A stretch of DNA of 64,000 nucleotides from Azohydromonas australica DSM 1124 (GCF_000430725.1 NZ_AUMO01000017.1:62001-126000); one strand, 5' to 3'. Positions 36,407 through 46,612 are shown, counted from the stretch's first letter. Program-made: numbers and translations. Notes: generated from the letters alone by a model not told the origin.

Positions 36407-38245
36407 ATGGACAAATTGCTGCCCTATTTCGAGCGCGAGCTGGCGCTGCTGCAGCAGCAGGCGGACGACTTCGCGCGGCGCCATCCGCACATCGCCGGGC
36501 GGCTGTCGGCCAGCGGCGAGCTGCTGCAGGACCCGCAGGTGCAGCGCCTGATGCAGTCCTTCGCGCTGCTGGGCGCACGCATCCACGCCCGGCTGGACGA
36601 CGACTTCCCGCGCTTCACCCACGCGCTGCTGGAGCAGCTGAGCCCGCAGTGGCTGCGGCCCTTCCCGGCCTGCTCCATCGCCGACTTCCACGACCCTGCC
36701 GCCGCCCTGGCGCGCAGCACCGCAGAGGTGCTGCCGGCCGGCGCGCTGCTCGGCGCCATCCCGCTGCACAACCCCATGGAGCTGCGCTTCGCCACCACGG
36801 CCGAGGTGCAGCAGCTGCCGCTGCGAGTGGCTGCGGCGGGTTTGACTTCCGTCTCCGGCGTGCCCTCGGACACGCCGCTGCCGCGCCAGGCAGTGGCGCT
36901 GTTCAGCCTGCGGCTGGAGCTGCTGTGCGACAAGGCGCGCTGGGCGGCGCTGGGGGTGGAGCGCATCCGGCTGTTCCTGGACGGCGAGGCGCCGCTGGTG
37001 GCGCTGCTGCGGGAGACGCTCACGCGCCGCGTGCTCACCACGCTGGTACAGGCCTCGGCCCACGGCCCCTGGCACGCCGATACGGCGGCCAACCCGCAGC
37101 CAGTGGGCTTGGCGCCCGGCGAGGCGCTGATCGCGGACGGCTGGCCCGCGGCGCACCGGCTGCTGGCCGAGTACTTCAACTTCCCGGCCAAGTTCGACTT
37201 CATCGACCTGCCGCTGACCGCTGCGGCCCGGTGTGCGCAAGGCAGCACGCTGGCGCTGCATTTCGCGCTGGCGGGGCTGCGCACCGACGGCGAGGAGGCG
37301 CGGCTGCTGGAGTCGGCCGGCGCCCGGCACTTCCGGCCCGGCTGCGTGCCCGTCATCAACCTGTTCAGCGCGACCGCCGAGGCCGAGGCGCTGAGGCACG
37401 AGCCCGCCACCTACACCGTGCGGGCCACGCCCGGCCCGGCCCTGCACGAGGTGCATGCCATCGACGGCGTGCGCTACCAGCCCCAGGGCGCCGGCGCCGG
37501 CGAGCTGCGGCCGGTGGAGGCCTTCCACTCGCTGCGGCACGCCGCAGGGTCAAGCGAGGACCCGGCCGCACCGCCCCGCTGGATGGCCCGGCGCGACGAA
37601 GGGTTGGCGCAGCGCAAGCCCGGCGACGAGACGGTGCTGACGCTGGTGGACGCCGGCCAGGCGCCCAGCGAGGCGGTGGTCGATGCGCTGGAGGTGCGGG
37701 CGCGCTTCACCAACCGCGACCTGCCCAGCCGCATGCGCATCGGCAACGCCGGCGGCGAGCTGGGACTGGCCGGCGGCGGCGCGGCCGCCATCCGCCTGCT
37801 GCACCAGCCGACGCCGAGCCGGCGCTTCGATTTCAGCGGCGAGCGCTCCTGGCAACTGCTGTCGCTGCTGCGCCCGCGCCACTTGCTGCTCACGAGCGCC
37901 GGGCTGCAGGCGCTCAAGGACGGGCTGCGACTGTTCGACTGGTCGCGCGACCCGCGCACCGAGCGGCTGCTGGAGGGGCTGGCCGCCATCGAGATGCGGC
38001 CGGCGCAGGCTTGCATGGCCGGGCGCTGCGGGCCGAGCCTCGTGCGCGGCACCGAGATCCGGCTGTCGGTGCACGAAGCCTGTTTCGCCGGGCGCGGGCT
38101 GCAGCTGTTCGCGTTGGTGCTCTCGCCCTGGTTCGCGCTGCATGCGCACACCAACAGCTTCACGCAGCTGCAGGTGGTGTCGGCCGCTACAGGCGAGCTG
38201 CTGGTGTCCTGCCCGCGCTGCCGGGGCGAGGTGCCGCTGGTCTGA
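36407..38245 (+). CDS. tssF: type VI secretion baseplate subunit TssF
   Basis: The 612-residue protein begins MDKLLPYFERELALLQQQAD and has LEQLSPQWLRPFPACSIADF (about 76-95) and the C-terminal FALVLSPWFALHAHTNSFTQL, all diagnostic of TssF (VasA). TssF forms the baseplate wedge with TssG and TssK. It is normally one gene of a large T6SS cluster; here tssG, tssE, hcp, clpV and others are absent and only PAAR and VgrG are near. A GGAGG sequence nine bases upstream fixes the start. Its stop is 43 bases from the convergent nagZ stop. Confidence 0.88.
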   Translation: MDKLLPYFERELALLQQQADDFARRHPHIAGRLSASGELLQDPQVQRLMQSFALLGARIHARLDDDFPRFTHALLEQLSPQWLRPFPACSIADFHDPAAALARSTAEVLPAGALLGAIPLHNPMELRFATTAEVQQLPLRVAAAGLTSVSGVPSDTPLPRQAVALFSLRLELLCDKARWAALGVERIRLFLDGEAPLVALLRETLTRRVLTTLVQASAHGPWHADTAANPQPVGLAPGEALIADGWPAAHRLLAEYFNFPAKFDFIDLPLTAAARCAQGSTLALHFALAGLRTDGEEARLLESAGARHFRPGCVPVINLFSATAEAEALRHEPATYTVRATPGPALHEVHAIDGVRYQPQGAGAGELRPVEAFHSLRHAAGSSEDPAAPPRWMARRDEGLAQRKPGDETVLTLVDAGQAPSEAVVDALEVRARFTNRDLPSRMRIGNAGGELGLAGGGAAAIRLLHQPTPSRRFDFSGERSWQLLSLLRPRHLLLTSAGLQALKDGLRLFDWSRDPRTERLLEGLAAIEMRPAQACMAGRCGPSLVRGTEIRLSVHEACFAGRGLQLFALVLSPWFALHAHTNSFTQLQVVSAATGELLVSCPRCRGEVPLV

Positions 38246-38256
38246 GCGCAGCGGCC

Positions 38257-38281
38257 GGGCCGCCGTCTACCGCGGCGGCCC
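38257..38281. terminator. hairpin between tssF and nagZ
   Basis: GGGCCGCCG (38257-38265) pairs perfectly with CGGCGGCCC (38273-38281) around a seven-base loop, in the 44-base space between convergent stops. It probably ends both transcripts, without a T tract. Confidence 0.55.
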
Positions 38282-38289
38282 CAGGGGGC

Positions 38290-39354
38290 TTAGGGCAGCT
38301 GCTCCAGCGCCCGCTGGTACACCGCCTGGTGCATCAGGTCGTCCCAAGGCACCGGCGCTCCCTGTGGCAGCAGCGCCACGCGGCGCGCTTCGCTGTCGGG
38401 ATCGAGCTGCCACTCGCCGCGCTCCAGAGCGGCCTGCAGGCCGTCGAGCAACTCGTTGACCGCCGCGCCGCCGTCCAGGGATTGATTGCACAGCAGCACC
38501 AAGTCGCAGCCCGCGGTCAGCGCCGCCACGGCGGCGGCGGGGTAGCTGACCACTTCGCCGTCCAGGCGCCGCGCGCCTTCCATGCTCAGGTCGTCGCTGA
38601 ACACGGCGCCGGTGAAGCCCAGGCGGCCACGCAGGATGTCCTGCAGCCACTTGGCAGAGAAGCCCGCCGGGCGCGCGTCCACCTTCGGGTAGACCACGTG
38701 CGCGGGCATCACCGAGGGCAGGCTGGTGGACAGCCACTCGTAGGGCTTGGCGTCGTCGGCCAGGATGGCCTTGAGCGAGCGCCGGTCCACCGGCACGTCC
38801 ACGTGCGAGTCGGCCTTGGTGAAGCCGTGCCCGGGGAAATGCTTGCCGCAGGACTGCATCCCGGCGAGCAGCAGCCCGTGCATCAGGCTCTTGGCCAGCA
38901 GCGTGGCCACGCGCGCGTCGCGGTGGAAGGCGCGGTCGCCGATGACGGCGCTCTGGCCGTGGTCCAGGTCCAGCACCGGCGTGAAGCTGAAGTCCACGCC
39001 GCAGGCGCGCAGCTCCGAGGCCAGCACGTAGCCGGCGGCGCTGGCGGCCTCGGTGGCGGCCATGGCGTCGCGCATCCACAGCTCGCCCAGGCGCGCCATC
39101 GGCGGCAGGTGCGTGAAGCCGTCGGTGCGGAAGCGCTGGACGCGGCCGCCCTCGTGGTCCACGCAGACCAGCAGGTCCGGGCGCAGGCTCTTGATCTCGG
39201 CCGTGAGCTCGGTGAGCTGGCGCCGGCTCTCCCAGTTGCGGGCGAACAGGATCAGGCCACCGGTGAGCGGGTGCGCGATGCGGCGGCGGTCGTCGTCGTC
39301 CAGCGCCAGGCCGGCGATGTCGAGCACCACCGGGGCGTGCTGCGAAGAAGTCAT
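38290..39354 (-). CDS. nagZ: beta-N-acetylhexosaminidase NagZ
   Basis: A 354-residue GH3 hydrolase. The family signature KHFPGHG is present near residue 172, with [10 protein letters not shown] upstream and the catalytic nucleophile Asp in [11 protein letters not shown]. NagZ cleaves N-acetylglucosamine from anhydromuropeptides in peptidoglycan recycling in the cytoplasm. It overlaps acpS by four bases (ATGA), and is the last gene in the long minus-strand run starting from yceD. Confidence 0.93.
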   Translation of the reverse strand: MTSSQHAPVVLDIAGLALDDDDRRRIAHPLTGGLILFARNWESRRQLTELTAEIKSLRPDLLVCVDHEGGRVQRFRTDGFTHLPPMARLGELWMRDAMAATEAASAAGYVLASELRACGVDFSFTPVLDLDHGQSAVIGDRAFHRDARVATLLAKSLMHGLLLAGMQSCGKHFPGHGFTKADSHVDVPVDRRSLKAILADDAKPYEWLSTSLPSVMPAHVVYPKVDARPAGFSAKWLQDILRGRLGFTGAVFSDDLSMEGARRLDGEVVSYPAAAVAALTAGCDLVLLCNQSLDGGAAVNELLDGLQAALERGEWQLDPDSEARRVALLPQGAPVPWDDLMHQAVYQRALEQLP

Positions 39355-39761
39355 TCGATGTCCTGCTGAGGTTGCTTCTCGACCACGACGAAGCTCACGG
39401 CGTAGTCGGTCTCGTCGCTGAGGGTCACGTGCGCCTGCCAGCCCTGCGCCTCGAACCAGTCCTTGAGCGCGCCGTGCAGCCGGATGTAGGGCTGGCCGCT
39501 CGCGTGGTTCAGGATTTCGCAGTCGCGCCAGCGCATGGGCATGTGCATGCCCAGGCCGATGGCCTTGGAGAAGGCCTCCTTGGCCGAGAAGCGCGTGGCC
39601 AGGTAGGCGATGCCGCGCGACTCGGCGCGGGCACGCCGCGCGGCGAACACCTGCTGCTCGCCGGGACCGAGCACGCGCAACGGAAAGCGGTCGTTGCGGC
39701 GTCCGAGCGTGGCGGCGATGCGCCGCACGTCGCAGACGTCGGTGCCGATGCCGACGATCAC
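39351..39761 (-). CDS. acpS: holo-[acyl-carrier-protein] synthase
   Basis: The 136-residue enzyme has [15 protein letters not shown], with the magnesium-binding Asp8, and [12 protein letters not shown] with the catalytic Glu near residue 58. It transfers phosphopantetheine to the serine of AcpP, which is encoded in the same strand run. It starts with GTG at 39761, coupled to the pdxJ stop, and overlaps nagZ. Length is normal. Confidence 0.94.
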   Translation of the reverse strand: MIVGIGTDVCDVRRIAATLGRRNDRFPLRVLGPGEQQVFAARRARAESRGIAYLATRFSAKEAFSKAIGLGMHMPMRWRDCEILNHASGQPYIRLHGALKDWFEAQGWQAHVTLSDETDYAVSFVVVEKQPQQDIE

Positions 39762-40561
39762 CGCGCGCCGCCCTCCGCGGGCGCGAAGGCGCGCTGGATG
39801 CAGCGCTGGTAGTCGCGCACGGTCTCGGTGTAGCCCAGCTCCAGCGCGTCGGCGATCAGCGCGTGGCCGATGGACACCTCCGCCACGCCCGGCACCTCGC
39901 GCAGGAAGCGCGTGAGGTTGTCGCGGTTGAGGTCGTGCCCGGCGTTGACGCCCAGGCCCGCGGCCAGCGCGGCCTCGGCGGCGCGCGTGTATTGCGCCAG
40001 CACCGCGTCCTCGTCCGCCGTGCCAAACGCCCGCGCGTAGCCCTCGGTGTAGAGCTCGACGCGGTCGGCGCCGGCCTGCGCGGCGAAGGCCATGGCCTCG
40101 GGCACCGGGTCCATGAACAGGCTCACGCGCACGCCCAGCGCCTTCACCTGCTGGATCACGGACACCAGCCGCTCCAGGTCCGCCGGCATGTTCCAGCCGT
40201 GGTCGGAGGTGAACTGCTCGACGTTGTCCGGCACGAAGGTGGCCTGGTGCGGACGCGTGGCCTCGATGAAGCCGACGAGGTTGTGGAAGGGGTTGCCCTC
40301 GATGTTGTATTCGACCTGCGGCCAGGCCTTGAGGAACTCGGCCAGCGCGTGCACGTCCTCGGCGCGGATATGGCGCTCGTCCGGGCGCGGGTGCACGGTG
40401 ATGCCCTGCGCGCCGGCTTGCAGCACCTGCTCCGCCGCGCGCGTGACGCTGGGAATGCCCAGGTGGCGCGTGTTGCGCAGCAGCGCGACCTTGTTGAGGT
40501 TGACCGACAGCGCGGTGCGCGCGTCACGCGGCCGGGATTCGGGAGCCACGAGAGGGTTCAT
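39758..40561 (-). CDS. pdxJ: pyridoxine 5'-phosphate synthase
   Basis: A 267-residue TIM-barrel enzyme with [20 protein letters not shown] at the N terminus, [10 protein letters not shown] (about 58-67) and [11 protein letters not shown] (about 217-227), the conserved PdxJ segments. It condenses 1-deoxy-xylulose phosphate with amino-oxopropyl phosphate to form pyridoxine phosphate (vitamin B6). The start ATG 40561 overlaps recO by 38 bases. It is coupled to acpS as in E. coli. Confidence 0.95.
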   Translation of the reverse strand: MNPLVAPESRPRDARTALSVNLNKVALLRNTRHLGIPSVTRAAEQVLQAGAQGITVHPRPDERHIRAEDVHALAEFLKAWPQVEYNIEGNPFHNLVGFIEATRPHQATFVPDNVEQFTSDHGWNMPADLERLVSVIQQVKALGVRVSLFMDPVPEAMAFAAQAGADRVELYTEGYARAFGTADEDAVLAQYTRAAEAALAAGLGVNAGHDLNRDNLTRFLREVPGVAEVSIGHALIADALELGYTETVRDYQRCIQRAFAPAEGGAR

Positions 40562-41333
40562 CTGGCGGGGGAGGCGGGGGGACGTCGATGAGGCGCTGCA
40601 GGTCGCGCATCACCTCGCGGGTGCGCAGCAGCGGGGAGCCGAGATGATAGTGAAGCAGCGTGCGCAACTGCCCGCGCAGCGGCTGCAGCGACAGCAGGCA
40701 GGCCGCCTGCAGCGCGCCCAGGTCGCCGGCGTCCAGCGCGGCCTGCAGCGTGGTCCAGACCTGGCCGGAGAGCGCCGCCTCGGCGCCGGCGGCGTCCACC
40801 AGCCCCGACTCAGCCCGCAGCGCGTAGCGCGCGCGCGGCTCGGTGGCCTCCAGCCGCAGCGTGACCTGGGCCAGGTCGGGCAGCAGCCCGGTGCTGCGCA
40901 GCAGCATCAGCTCGAAAGCACGCAGCCCCGCCTGCGCGCGCAGCTCGTTGCCGCCGGACAGTGCCGGCAGCGTGGCGGCGTAGGCGTCGAAGAGCGCGGG
41001 ATGCGGGTCCTGGCGCGCGAGCAGCTTCATCAGCAGCTCGTTGAGGTAGAAGCCCGAGAACAGCGCGTCGCCGGTGAGCATGGGCGCGCCGCCGGCCCAG
41101 TCGGCACCGCGCAGCAATTGCACTTCGGCTTCGGCGCTGCGGCCCAGGTGCACGTTCAGGCGCTGGAAAGGCAGCAGTACCGGGCGCAGCTGCGAATACG
41201 GGCGCTTGGCGCCCTTGGCCACTGCCGCCACGCGGCCGTGCTCGCGCGTGAACAGGTCCAGGACCAGGCTGGATTCGCTCCAGTCCCAGCGGTGCAGCAC
41301 ATAGGCCGCCTGGGGCGGAGCCTTTCCCTTCAC
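40524..41333 (-). CDS. recO: DNA repair protein RecO
   Basis: A 269-residue protein with an N-terminal OB fold ([40 protein letters not shown]) and helical C-terminal domain; [21 protein letters not shown] is family-typical. RecO loads RecA onto SSB-coated DNA with RecR. It starts with GTG at 41333, overlapping the era stop, and its proline-rich C terminus ([11 protein letters not shown]) runs into pdxJ. It lacks the zinc cysteines of some relatives. Confidence 0.92.
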   Translation of the reverse strand: MKGKAPPQAAYVLHRWDWSESSLVLDLFTREHGRVAAVAKGAKRPYSQLRPVLLPFQRLNVHLGRSAEAEVQLLRGADWAGGAPMLTGDALFSGFYLNELLMKLLARQDPHPALFDAYAATLPALSGGNELRAQAGLRAFELMLLRSTGLLPDLAQVTLRLEATEPRARYALRAESGLVDAAGAEAALSGQVWTTLQAALDAGDLGALQAACLLSLQPLRGQLRTLLHYHLGSPLLRTREVMRDLQRLIDVPPPPPPDEPSRGSRIPAA

Positions 41334-42481
41334 TCGTAGCCGTAGGAGCGCAGGTGCTCTTCGCTGTCGGCCCAGCCCGAGCGCACCTTGACCCAGATTT
41401 CCAGGAAGACCTTGGCGTCCATGAGCCGTTCCAGCTCCTGGCGCGCCTCGCTGCCGATGCGCTTGAGCACCTCGCCCTTGTCGCCGATGACCATGCCCTT
41501 GTGCGCGTCGCGCTCCACGACGATGGTGGCGGCGATGCGGCGCAGGTTGCCCTCTTCCTCGAACTTGTCGATCACCACCGTGCAGCTGTAGGGCAGCTCG
41601 TCGCCGGTGAGGCGGAACAGCTTCTCGCGGATCAGCTCGCTGGCCAGGAAGCGGTCGCTGCGGTCGGTGAGCGCGTCCTCCTCGTAGAACCAGGGCTGCT
41701 CGGGCAGGTAGGGCCGCACGATGTCCATCAGCCGCTTCACGTCCGCGTCCTTGCGCGCCGACAGCGGCACGAACTCGGCGAAGTCCCGGCGCTCCTGCAT
41801 GGACTTGAGCCAGGGCAGCATGTCGTTGCGGCGCTGCACGGCATCGAGCTTGTTGGCGATGAGCATCACCGGCTTGTCCTGCGGCAGCAGCGCCAGCACC
41901 TTGGCGTCGTCCAGCCCGAAGCGGCCGGCCTCCACCAGGAACAGCACCACGTCCACGTCGGAGAGCACGCCCTGCACGGTGCGGTTGAGGTTGCGGTTGA
42001 GCGCGGTGCTGTGCTTGGTCTGGAAGCCGGGCGTGTCTACGAACACGAACTGCGTGTCGCCCTCGGTGCGGATGCCGGTGATGCGGTGGCGCGTGGTCTG
42101 CGCCTTGCGCGAGGTGATGCTGACCTTCTGCCCCACCAGCGCGTTGAGCAGCGTGCTCTTGCCCACGTTGGGCCGGCCGACGATGGCCACCAGGCCGCAG
42201 CGCTGGCCCGCGACGGCCGCGGGCTTGCCGAAGGCGGCGTCCAGGTCCACGCCCTCGCGCTCGTCCTCCTCCTCGTCGTCGCCTTCCTCGGCGTCCTCTG
42301 CGTCTTCGACGTCGAGGTCGTCGTCCTCGGCGCCGGTGTCGGCGCCCTCCTCCACCGCGCCGCTGGCGTCGGGATCGGCGGCGAAGTCTTCGGCTTCGGG
42401 CGTGGCGGCCTCGTGGGCGGGCACGGCGGGGGCGTCGGCGGCGTCAGCGGCCGGCGCGGAAGGTTGGGATTTGGAGTTCAC
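41330..42481 (-). CDS. era: GTPase Era with acidic N-terminal extension
   Basis: Residues about 96-383 are a normal Era: G1 GRPNVGKS (102-109), [14 protein letters not shown]-type NKxD, and a C-terminal KH domain with [19 protein letters not shown]. It binds 16S rRNA and assists 30S assembly. The first 92 residues are an unusual extension; 32 of the first 81 are Asp or Glu and only two Lys/Arg are present. Standard Era starts near residue 93. It begins with GTG at 42481, seven bases after the rnc stop. The extension is in frame and looks real, not a start artefact. Confidence 0.94.
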   Translation of the reverse strand: MNSKSQPSAPAADAADAPAVPAHEAATPEAEDFAADPDASGAVEEGADTGAEDDDLDVEDAEDAEEGDDEEEDEREGVDLDAAFGKPAAVAGQRCGLVAIVGRPNVGKSTLLNALVGQKVSITSRKAQTTRHRITGIRTEGDTQFVFVDTPGFQTKHSTALNRNLNRTVQGVLSDVDVVLFLVEAGRFGLDDAKVLALLPQDKPVMLIANKLDAVQRRNDMLPWLKSMQERRDFAEFVPLSARKDADVKRLMDIVRPYLPEQPWFYEEDALTDRSDRFLASELIREKLFRLTGDELPYSCTVVIDKFEEEGNLRRIAATIVVERDAHKGMVIGDKGEVLKRIGSEARQELERLMDAKVFLEIWVKVRSGWADSEEHLRSYGYE

Positions 42482-42487
42482 GGTAAT

Positions 42488-43192
42488 TCAGGAGCGCAGC
42501 GGCCCGCCGGGGCGGTCGCTGGACTTGAGGTTTTCGAGCAGCCGCCGCGCGGCGTCCTGCTCGGCCATGCGGCGAGAACGGCCCTCGCCCGGCTCGGCCA
42601 GGCCCAGGGCCGGCACGGCGCACTCGACCTCGAAGGTCTGGGCATGGGCTTGGCCGCGCGTGGCGACGATGCGGTAGACCGGCACGGCCAGGCGCCGCGC
42701 CTGCAGCCATTCCTGGAGCTCGGTCTTGGGGTCCTTGCTCCAGCCGTCCATCTCGGTGGAGGCGATGACCTCGCCAAAGAGGCGGCGCACCAGTGCCTGC
42801 GCGGGCTCGAAGCCGCCGTCGAGGAAGGCCGCGCCGAGGATGGCTTCCAGCGCGTCGGCCAGGATCGACGGGCGCTGCGCGCCGCCGCCGCGGGCTTCGC
42901 CCTCGGACAGGCGCAGCACCTCCGGCAGGCCCAGCTGCAGCGCCACGCGGTGCAGGCTGTCCTCGCGCACGAGGTGCGCGCGCACGCGGGTGAGATCGCC
43001 CTCGTCCGAGCCGCTGAAGCGCTCGTAGAGCATGGCGGAGATGGTGATGCTCAGTACGGCATCGCCGAGGAATTCGAGCCGTTCGTTGTGATCGGCGCCG
43101 AAGCTGCGGTGCGTGAGCGCACGCTGCAGCAGCCGCGGCTGCGCGAAGCGGTATCCCAGGCGTTGCTGGAGTGCTTCGATTCGATGGTCCAT
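42488..43192 (-). CDS. rnc: ribonuclease III
   Basis: A 234-residue enzyme starting MDHRIEALQQRLGYRFAQP. The RNase III signature NERLEFLGDAVLS (with the catalytic Glu/Asp) and the second acidic pair in LADALEAILGAAF are present; the C-terminal double-stranded RNA-binding domain has DPKTELQEWLQARRL. It processes rRNA precursors and regulatory duplexes. The ATG at 43192 fits the family; upstream frame is GC-rich spurious sequence. Between it and lepB are 187 GC-rich bases without a gene, where relatives often have a DUF4845 gene as far as I recall. Confidence 0.95.
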   Translation of the reverse strand: MDHRIEALQQRLGYRFAQPRLLQRALTHRSFGADHNERLEFLGDAVLSITISAMLYERFSGSDEGDLTRVRAHLVREDSLHRVALQLGLPEVLRLSEGEARGGGAQRPSILADALEAILGAAFLDGGFEPAQALVRRLFGEVIASTEMDGWSKDPKTELQEWLQARRLAVPVYRIVATRGQAHAQTFEVECAVPALGLAEPGEGRSRRMAEQDAARRLLENLKSSDRPGGPLRS

Positions 43193-43379
43193 GTCGTGAT
43201 GTGCGGGCAAGTGGCGCGCCTTCAACGGCAGCGGCCGTGGTACTTGATGGGCAGGTACACCGGGGCCATGAACGTGAGGAGCGGGAGCCCGCGCCGGCGC
43301 GGCCGGGCGGCCGCTTCGGCGGGACAGGCGCCGCCCGGGCCGCGCCCGCAAGGCTGCGGCCCGAGGGCGCCCGGCGGCT

Positions 43380-44345
43380 TCAATGGAAGCGGCCGATGCG
43401 GCTGGGGTTGCCGAAATTCATCCACACGAAGAAGGCTCTGCCGACGATGTTCTGGTCCGGCACGAAGCCCCAGTAGCGCGAGTCCTGCGAGTTGTCGCGG
43501 TTGTCGCCCATCACGAAGTAGTGGCCCTCGGGCACCTTGCAGCTCACCCCTTCGGCGCTGTAGCGGCAGGCCGAGCTGTTGGGGAAGGCATGGTTGCCGG
43601 GGATGAAGCCGGGACGGTCCTTGTCGATGAGGATGCGGTGATCCTGCTCGCCCAGCTTCTCGCTGAACTGCTGCTGGTAGCGCAGGCTGTCCTCGTCGTA
43701 GAAATCGGGCAGCTGCGAGGTCGGCACGGGCTGGCCGTTGATGGTGAGCCGCTTGTTGAGGTAGCTCACCTCGTCGCCGGGCAGGCCCACCACGCGCTTG
43801 ATGTAGTCCACGCGCGGGTCCACGGGGTAGCGGAAGACGATCACGTCGCCGCGCACAGGCTCGTTGTTGCTCACGACCTTGGTGTTCACCACCGGCAGCC
43901 GGATGCCGTAGTGGAACTTGTTCACCAGGATCAGGTCGCCCACCAGCAGCGTCGGGATCATGGAGCCCGAGGGGATCTTGAACGGCTCGAACAGGAAGCT
44001 GCGCAGCAGGAACACGGCCACGATCACCGGGAACAGGCCGGCCGTCCAGTCCAGCCACCAAGGTTGCGCCAGCACCTTGCGCCGCGCCTCGGTAACGTCG
44101 CCGTCCACCTTCTCGATGCCCATGCGGGCCAGCTCGGCGCGGCGCGAGGCGGCCTGCGCCTCCAGCTGCGCCGCGGCGGCCTCCCGCGCGGGGCGGAAGC
44201 GCAGCCGCTCGGCCAGCCAGTAGACCATCGTCACCAGCGTGAGGATGAACAGCAGCAGGGCGAAGTTGCCCATCCAGTAGCCCATGAACCAGCCGCCGAG
44301 ATAGACGATCAGGGCCCCATACAGAACCGCGGTGAGAGAGCTCAT
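43380..44345 (-). CDS. lepB: signal peptidase I
   Basis: A 321-residue membrane protease with helices at about 1-20, 25-44 and 103-118. The catalytic Ser128 is in SGSMIPTLLVGD and the general base Lys183 in DYIKRVVGLPGD; the box E GDNRDNS is near the C terminus. It removes signal peptides from exported proteins on the periplasmic face. It is coupled to lepA (eight bases apart) as in most proteobacteria. Confidence 0.95.
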   Translation of the reverse strand: MSSLTAVLYGALIVYLGGWFMGYWMGNFALLLFILTLVTMVYWLAERLRFRPAREAAAAQLEAQAASRRAELARMGIEKVDGDVTEARRKVLAQPWWLDWTAGLFPVIVAVFLLRSFLFEPFKIPSGSMIPTLLVGDLILVNKFHYGIRLPVVNTKVVSNNEPVRGDVIVFRYPVDPRVDYIKRVVGLPGDEVSYLNKRLTINGQPVPTSQLPDFYDEDSLRYQQQFSEKLGEQDHRILIDKDRPGFIPGNHAFPNSSACRYSAEGVSCKVPEGHYFVMGDNRDNSQDSRYWGFVPDQNIVGRAFFVWMNFGNPSRIGRFH

Positions 44346-44353
44346 TCGTTGTG

Positions 44354-46162
44354 TCAGTCGTCCACCTGGAGGATGGCCAGGAACGCTTCCTGCGGCACCT
44401 CGACGGTACCGATCTGCTTCATCCGTTTCTTGCCGGCCTTCTGCTTTTCCAGCAGCTTGCGCTTGCGGGTGATGTCACCGCCGTAGCATTTTGCCAGCAC
44501 GTTCTTGCGCAGCGCCTTGATGTTCTCGCGGGCGATGATGTTGGCGCCGATGGCGGCCTGGATCGCCACGTCGTACATCTGGCGCGGGATCTGCTCGCGC
44601 ATCTTGGCCGCCACGGCGCGGCCGCGGTACTGGCTCTGCGAGCGGTGCACGATCATCGCCAACGGGTCCACCCGGTCGCCGTTGATCATGATGTCCACCT
44701 TCACCACGTCGGCGGCGCGGTACTCCTTGAACTCGTAGTCCATGGAGGCGTAGCCGCGCGACACCGACTTCAGCTTGTCGAAGAAGTCCAGCACGATCTC
44801 CGCCAGCGGCAGCTCGTAGGTCAGCATCACCTGGCGGCCGTGGTAGGCCATGTTCAGCTGCACGCCGCGCTTCTGGTTGGCCAGCGTCATCACCGGGCCC
44901 ACGTAGTCCTGCGGCATGTACAGGTGCACCGTGACGATGGGCTCGCGGATCTCGCGGATGCGGCCCAGGTCCGGCATCTTGCTCGGGTTCTCGACCTCGA
45001 TCACCTCGCCGTCGCCCAGCTCCACCTCGTACACCACGCTGGGCGCGGTGGTCACCAGGTCCTGGTCGAACTCGCGCTCCAGGCGCTCCTGCACGATCTC
45101 CATGTGCAGCAGCCCCAGGAAGCCGCAGCGGAAGCCGAAGCCCAGCGCCTGCGACACCTCGGGCTCGTAGCGCAGCGAGCTGTCGTTGAGCTTGAGCTTT
45201 TCCAGCGCGTCGCGCAGCTGGTCGTACTCGCTGGCCTCGCTCGGGTACAGGCCCGCGAACACCTGCGGCTGGATCTCCTTGAAGCCCGGCAGCGCCTCGG
45301 TGGCCGGGCCGGCGTTGTTGGGCAGCTTCTTTTCCAGCGTGACGGTGTCGCCCACCTTGGCCGCGGCCAGCTCCTTGATGCCGCAGATCACGAAGCCCAC
45401 CTCGCCGGCGCGCAGCATGTCGCGGTTCTCGCTCTTGGGCGTGAACACGCCCAGGTGCTCGATGCCGTAGACGGCGTTGGTGGCCATCATGCGGATGCGC
45501 TCGCCCTTGCCGATCTGGCCGTCCACCACGCGCACCAGCATCACCACGCCGACGTAGTTGTCGAACCAGGCGTCGATGATCATCGCCCGCGGCGGCCCCT
45601 CGGGGTTGCCCTTGGGCGGCGGCATGCGCACGATCACCGCCTCCAGGATGTCGTCGATGCCCATGCCGGTCTTGGCCGAGCAGGGAATCGCGTCGCTGGC
45701 GTCGATGCCGATGACGTCCTCGACCTCCTCCTTGGCGCGATCCGGGTCGGCCTGCGGCAGGTCCATCTTGTTGAGCACCGGGATGACCTCGACGCCCAGG
45801 TCCAGCGCGGTGTAGCAGTTGGCCACCGTCTGCGCCTCCACGCCCTGGCTGGCATCCACCACCAGCAGCGCGCCCTCGCAGGCCGAGAGCGAGCGGCTGA
45901 CTTCATAGGAGAAGTCCACGTGCCCCGGCGTGTCGATGAGGTTGAGGTTGTAGGTCTTGCCGTCGCGCGCCTTGTACTGCAGCGCCGCGGTCTGCGCCTT
46001 GATCGTGATGCCGCGCTCGCGCTCGATGTCCATCGAGTCGAGCACCTGGGCCTCCATCTCGCGATCGCTCAAGCCGCCGCAGCGCTGGATGAGCCGGTCA
46101 GCCAGCGTGCTCTTGCCGTGGTCGATGTGGGCAATGATGGAGAAATTGCGGATGTGGTCCAT
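44354..46162 (-). CDS. lepA: elongation factor 4 (LepA)
   Basis: A 602-residue translational GTPase starting [21 protein letters not shown]1 is AHIDHGKS (11-18), G3 DTPGHVDF, G4 NKMDL; the C-terminal domain typical of LepA ends in [20 protein letters not shown]. It back-translocates stalled ribosomes or aids initiation. The ATG at 46162 is the family start; the frame extends upstream into the leader but without similarity. The 503 bases before it hold a probable small RNA or attenuator and two inverted repeats. Confidence 0.96.
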   Translation of the reverse strand: MDHIRNFSIIAHIDHGKSTLADRLIQRCGGLSDREMEAQVLDSMDIERERGITIKAQTAALQYKARDGKTYNLNLIDTPGHVDFSYEVSRSLSACEGALLVVDASQGVEAQTVANCYTALDLGVEVIPVLNKMDLPQADPDRAKEEVEDVIGIDASDAIPCSAKTGMGIDDILEAVIVRMPPPKGNPEGPPRAMIIDAWFDNYVGVVMLVRVVDGQIGKGERIRMMATNAVYGIEHLGVFTPKSENRDMLRAGEVGFVICGIKELAAAKVGDTVTLEKKLPNNAGPATEALPGFKEIQPQVFAGLYPSEASEYDQLRDALEKLKLNDSSLRYEPEVSQALGFGFRCGFLGLLHMEIVQERLEREFDQDLVTTAPSVVYEVELGDGEVIEVENPSKMPDLGRIREIREPIVTVHLYMPQDYVGPVMTLANQKRGVQLNMAYHGRQVMLTYELPLAEIVLDFFDKLKSVSRGYASMDYEFKEYRAADVVKVDIMINGDRVDPLAMIVHRSQSQYRGRAVAAKMREQIPRQMYDVAIQAAIGANIIARENIKALRKNVLAKCYGGDITRKRKLLEKQKAGKKRMKQIGTVEVPQEAFLAILQVDD

Positions 46163-46279
46163 GCGAACGGGAAGCGAGGGGCCGAGGCCGCGGGCGGCGT
46201 CGGTCGCAGGCCGCGCTGCCTGCACGGAACCCTGCGGATCGGCCCAGCGACACGCCACCGCGCGGCAGCCTGTCGGGGT

Positions 46280-46344
46280 CAAAAAAAAGGCACGTCGAAA
46301 CGGTGACGCGCCTTCCAACAAAACGTATGGCAACTGCTTGTTGG
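46280..46344 (-). ncRNA. candidate small RNA or attenuator ahead of lepA
   Basis: On the minus strand a TACAAT -10-like box (46351-46356) is followed by a hairpin CCAACAA/TTGTTGG and a second hairpin GGCGCGTC (46305-46312) with GACGTGCC (46289-46296), which leads directly into eight Ts (46288-46281). That is a textbook intrinsic terminator 120 bases before the lepA start. Predicted transcript is about 65 nt. It could be a separate small RNA or an attenuator in the lepA leader. No strong -35 is visible. Confidence 0.5.
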
Positions 46345-46403
46345 GCCTTCATTGTAGCCAAAAGCCCCCCGCCGACCAGCCACAAACGGTCATCGCGACA
46401 GGT

Positions 46404-46464
46404 CTTCCGGGGCGCTACACCGGAAGTTTTCAACAGTTTATGCACAAGTGGTCAACCCTTGTGC
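46404..46464. repeat. two 7-N9-7 inverted repeats upstream of the lepA leader
   Basis: CTTCCGG (46404-46410) and CCGGAAG (46420-46426) form one perfect inverted repeat with nine-base spacer. GCACAAG (46442-46448) and CTTGTGC (46458-46464) form another with the same geometry. They lie 60-120 bases upstream of the candidate promoter. They may be operators or structures; the first is followed by TTTT on the plus strand. Confidence 0.35.
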
Positions 46465-46612
46465 TGCCTCAGGACAGCAGCCTGATATGCACAGGATGGA
46501 CTGCGGCTGATGCAGCGCAACATTCCAACCCGGCATGAGGGCAATCCCGTAACAGGCCGTTCTAGGGCGGCGGTGGAAGGCCCGCCGCAGCGGCTGCCGA
46601 TTGCGCTTCGTG

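Noticed and set aside
46436-46448. TTATGCACAAG as a DnaA box or origin
   Set aside because: One mismatch-containing box only, no cluster, no dnaA or dnaN nearby.
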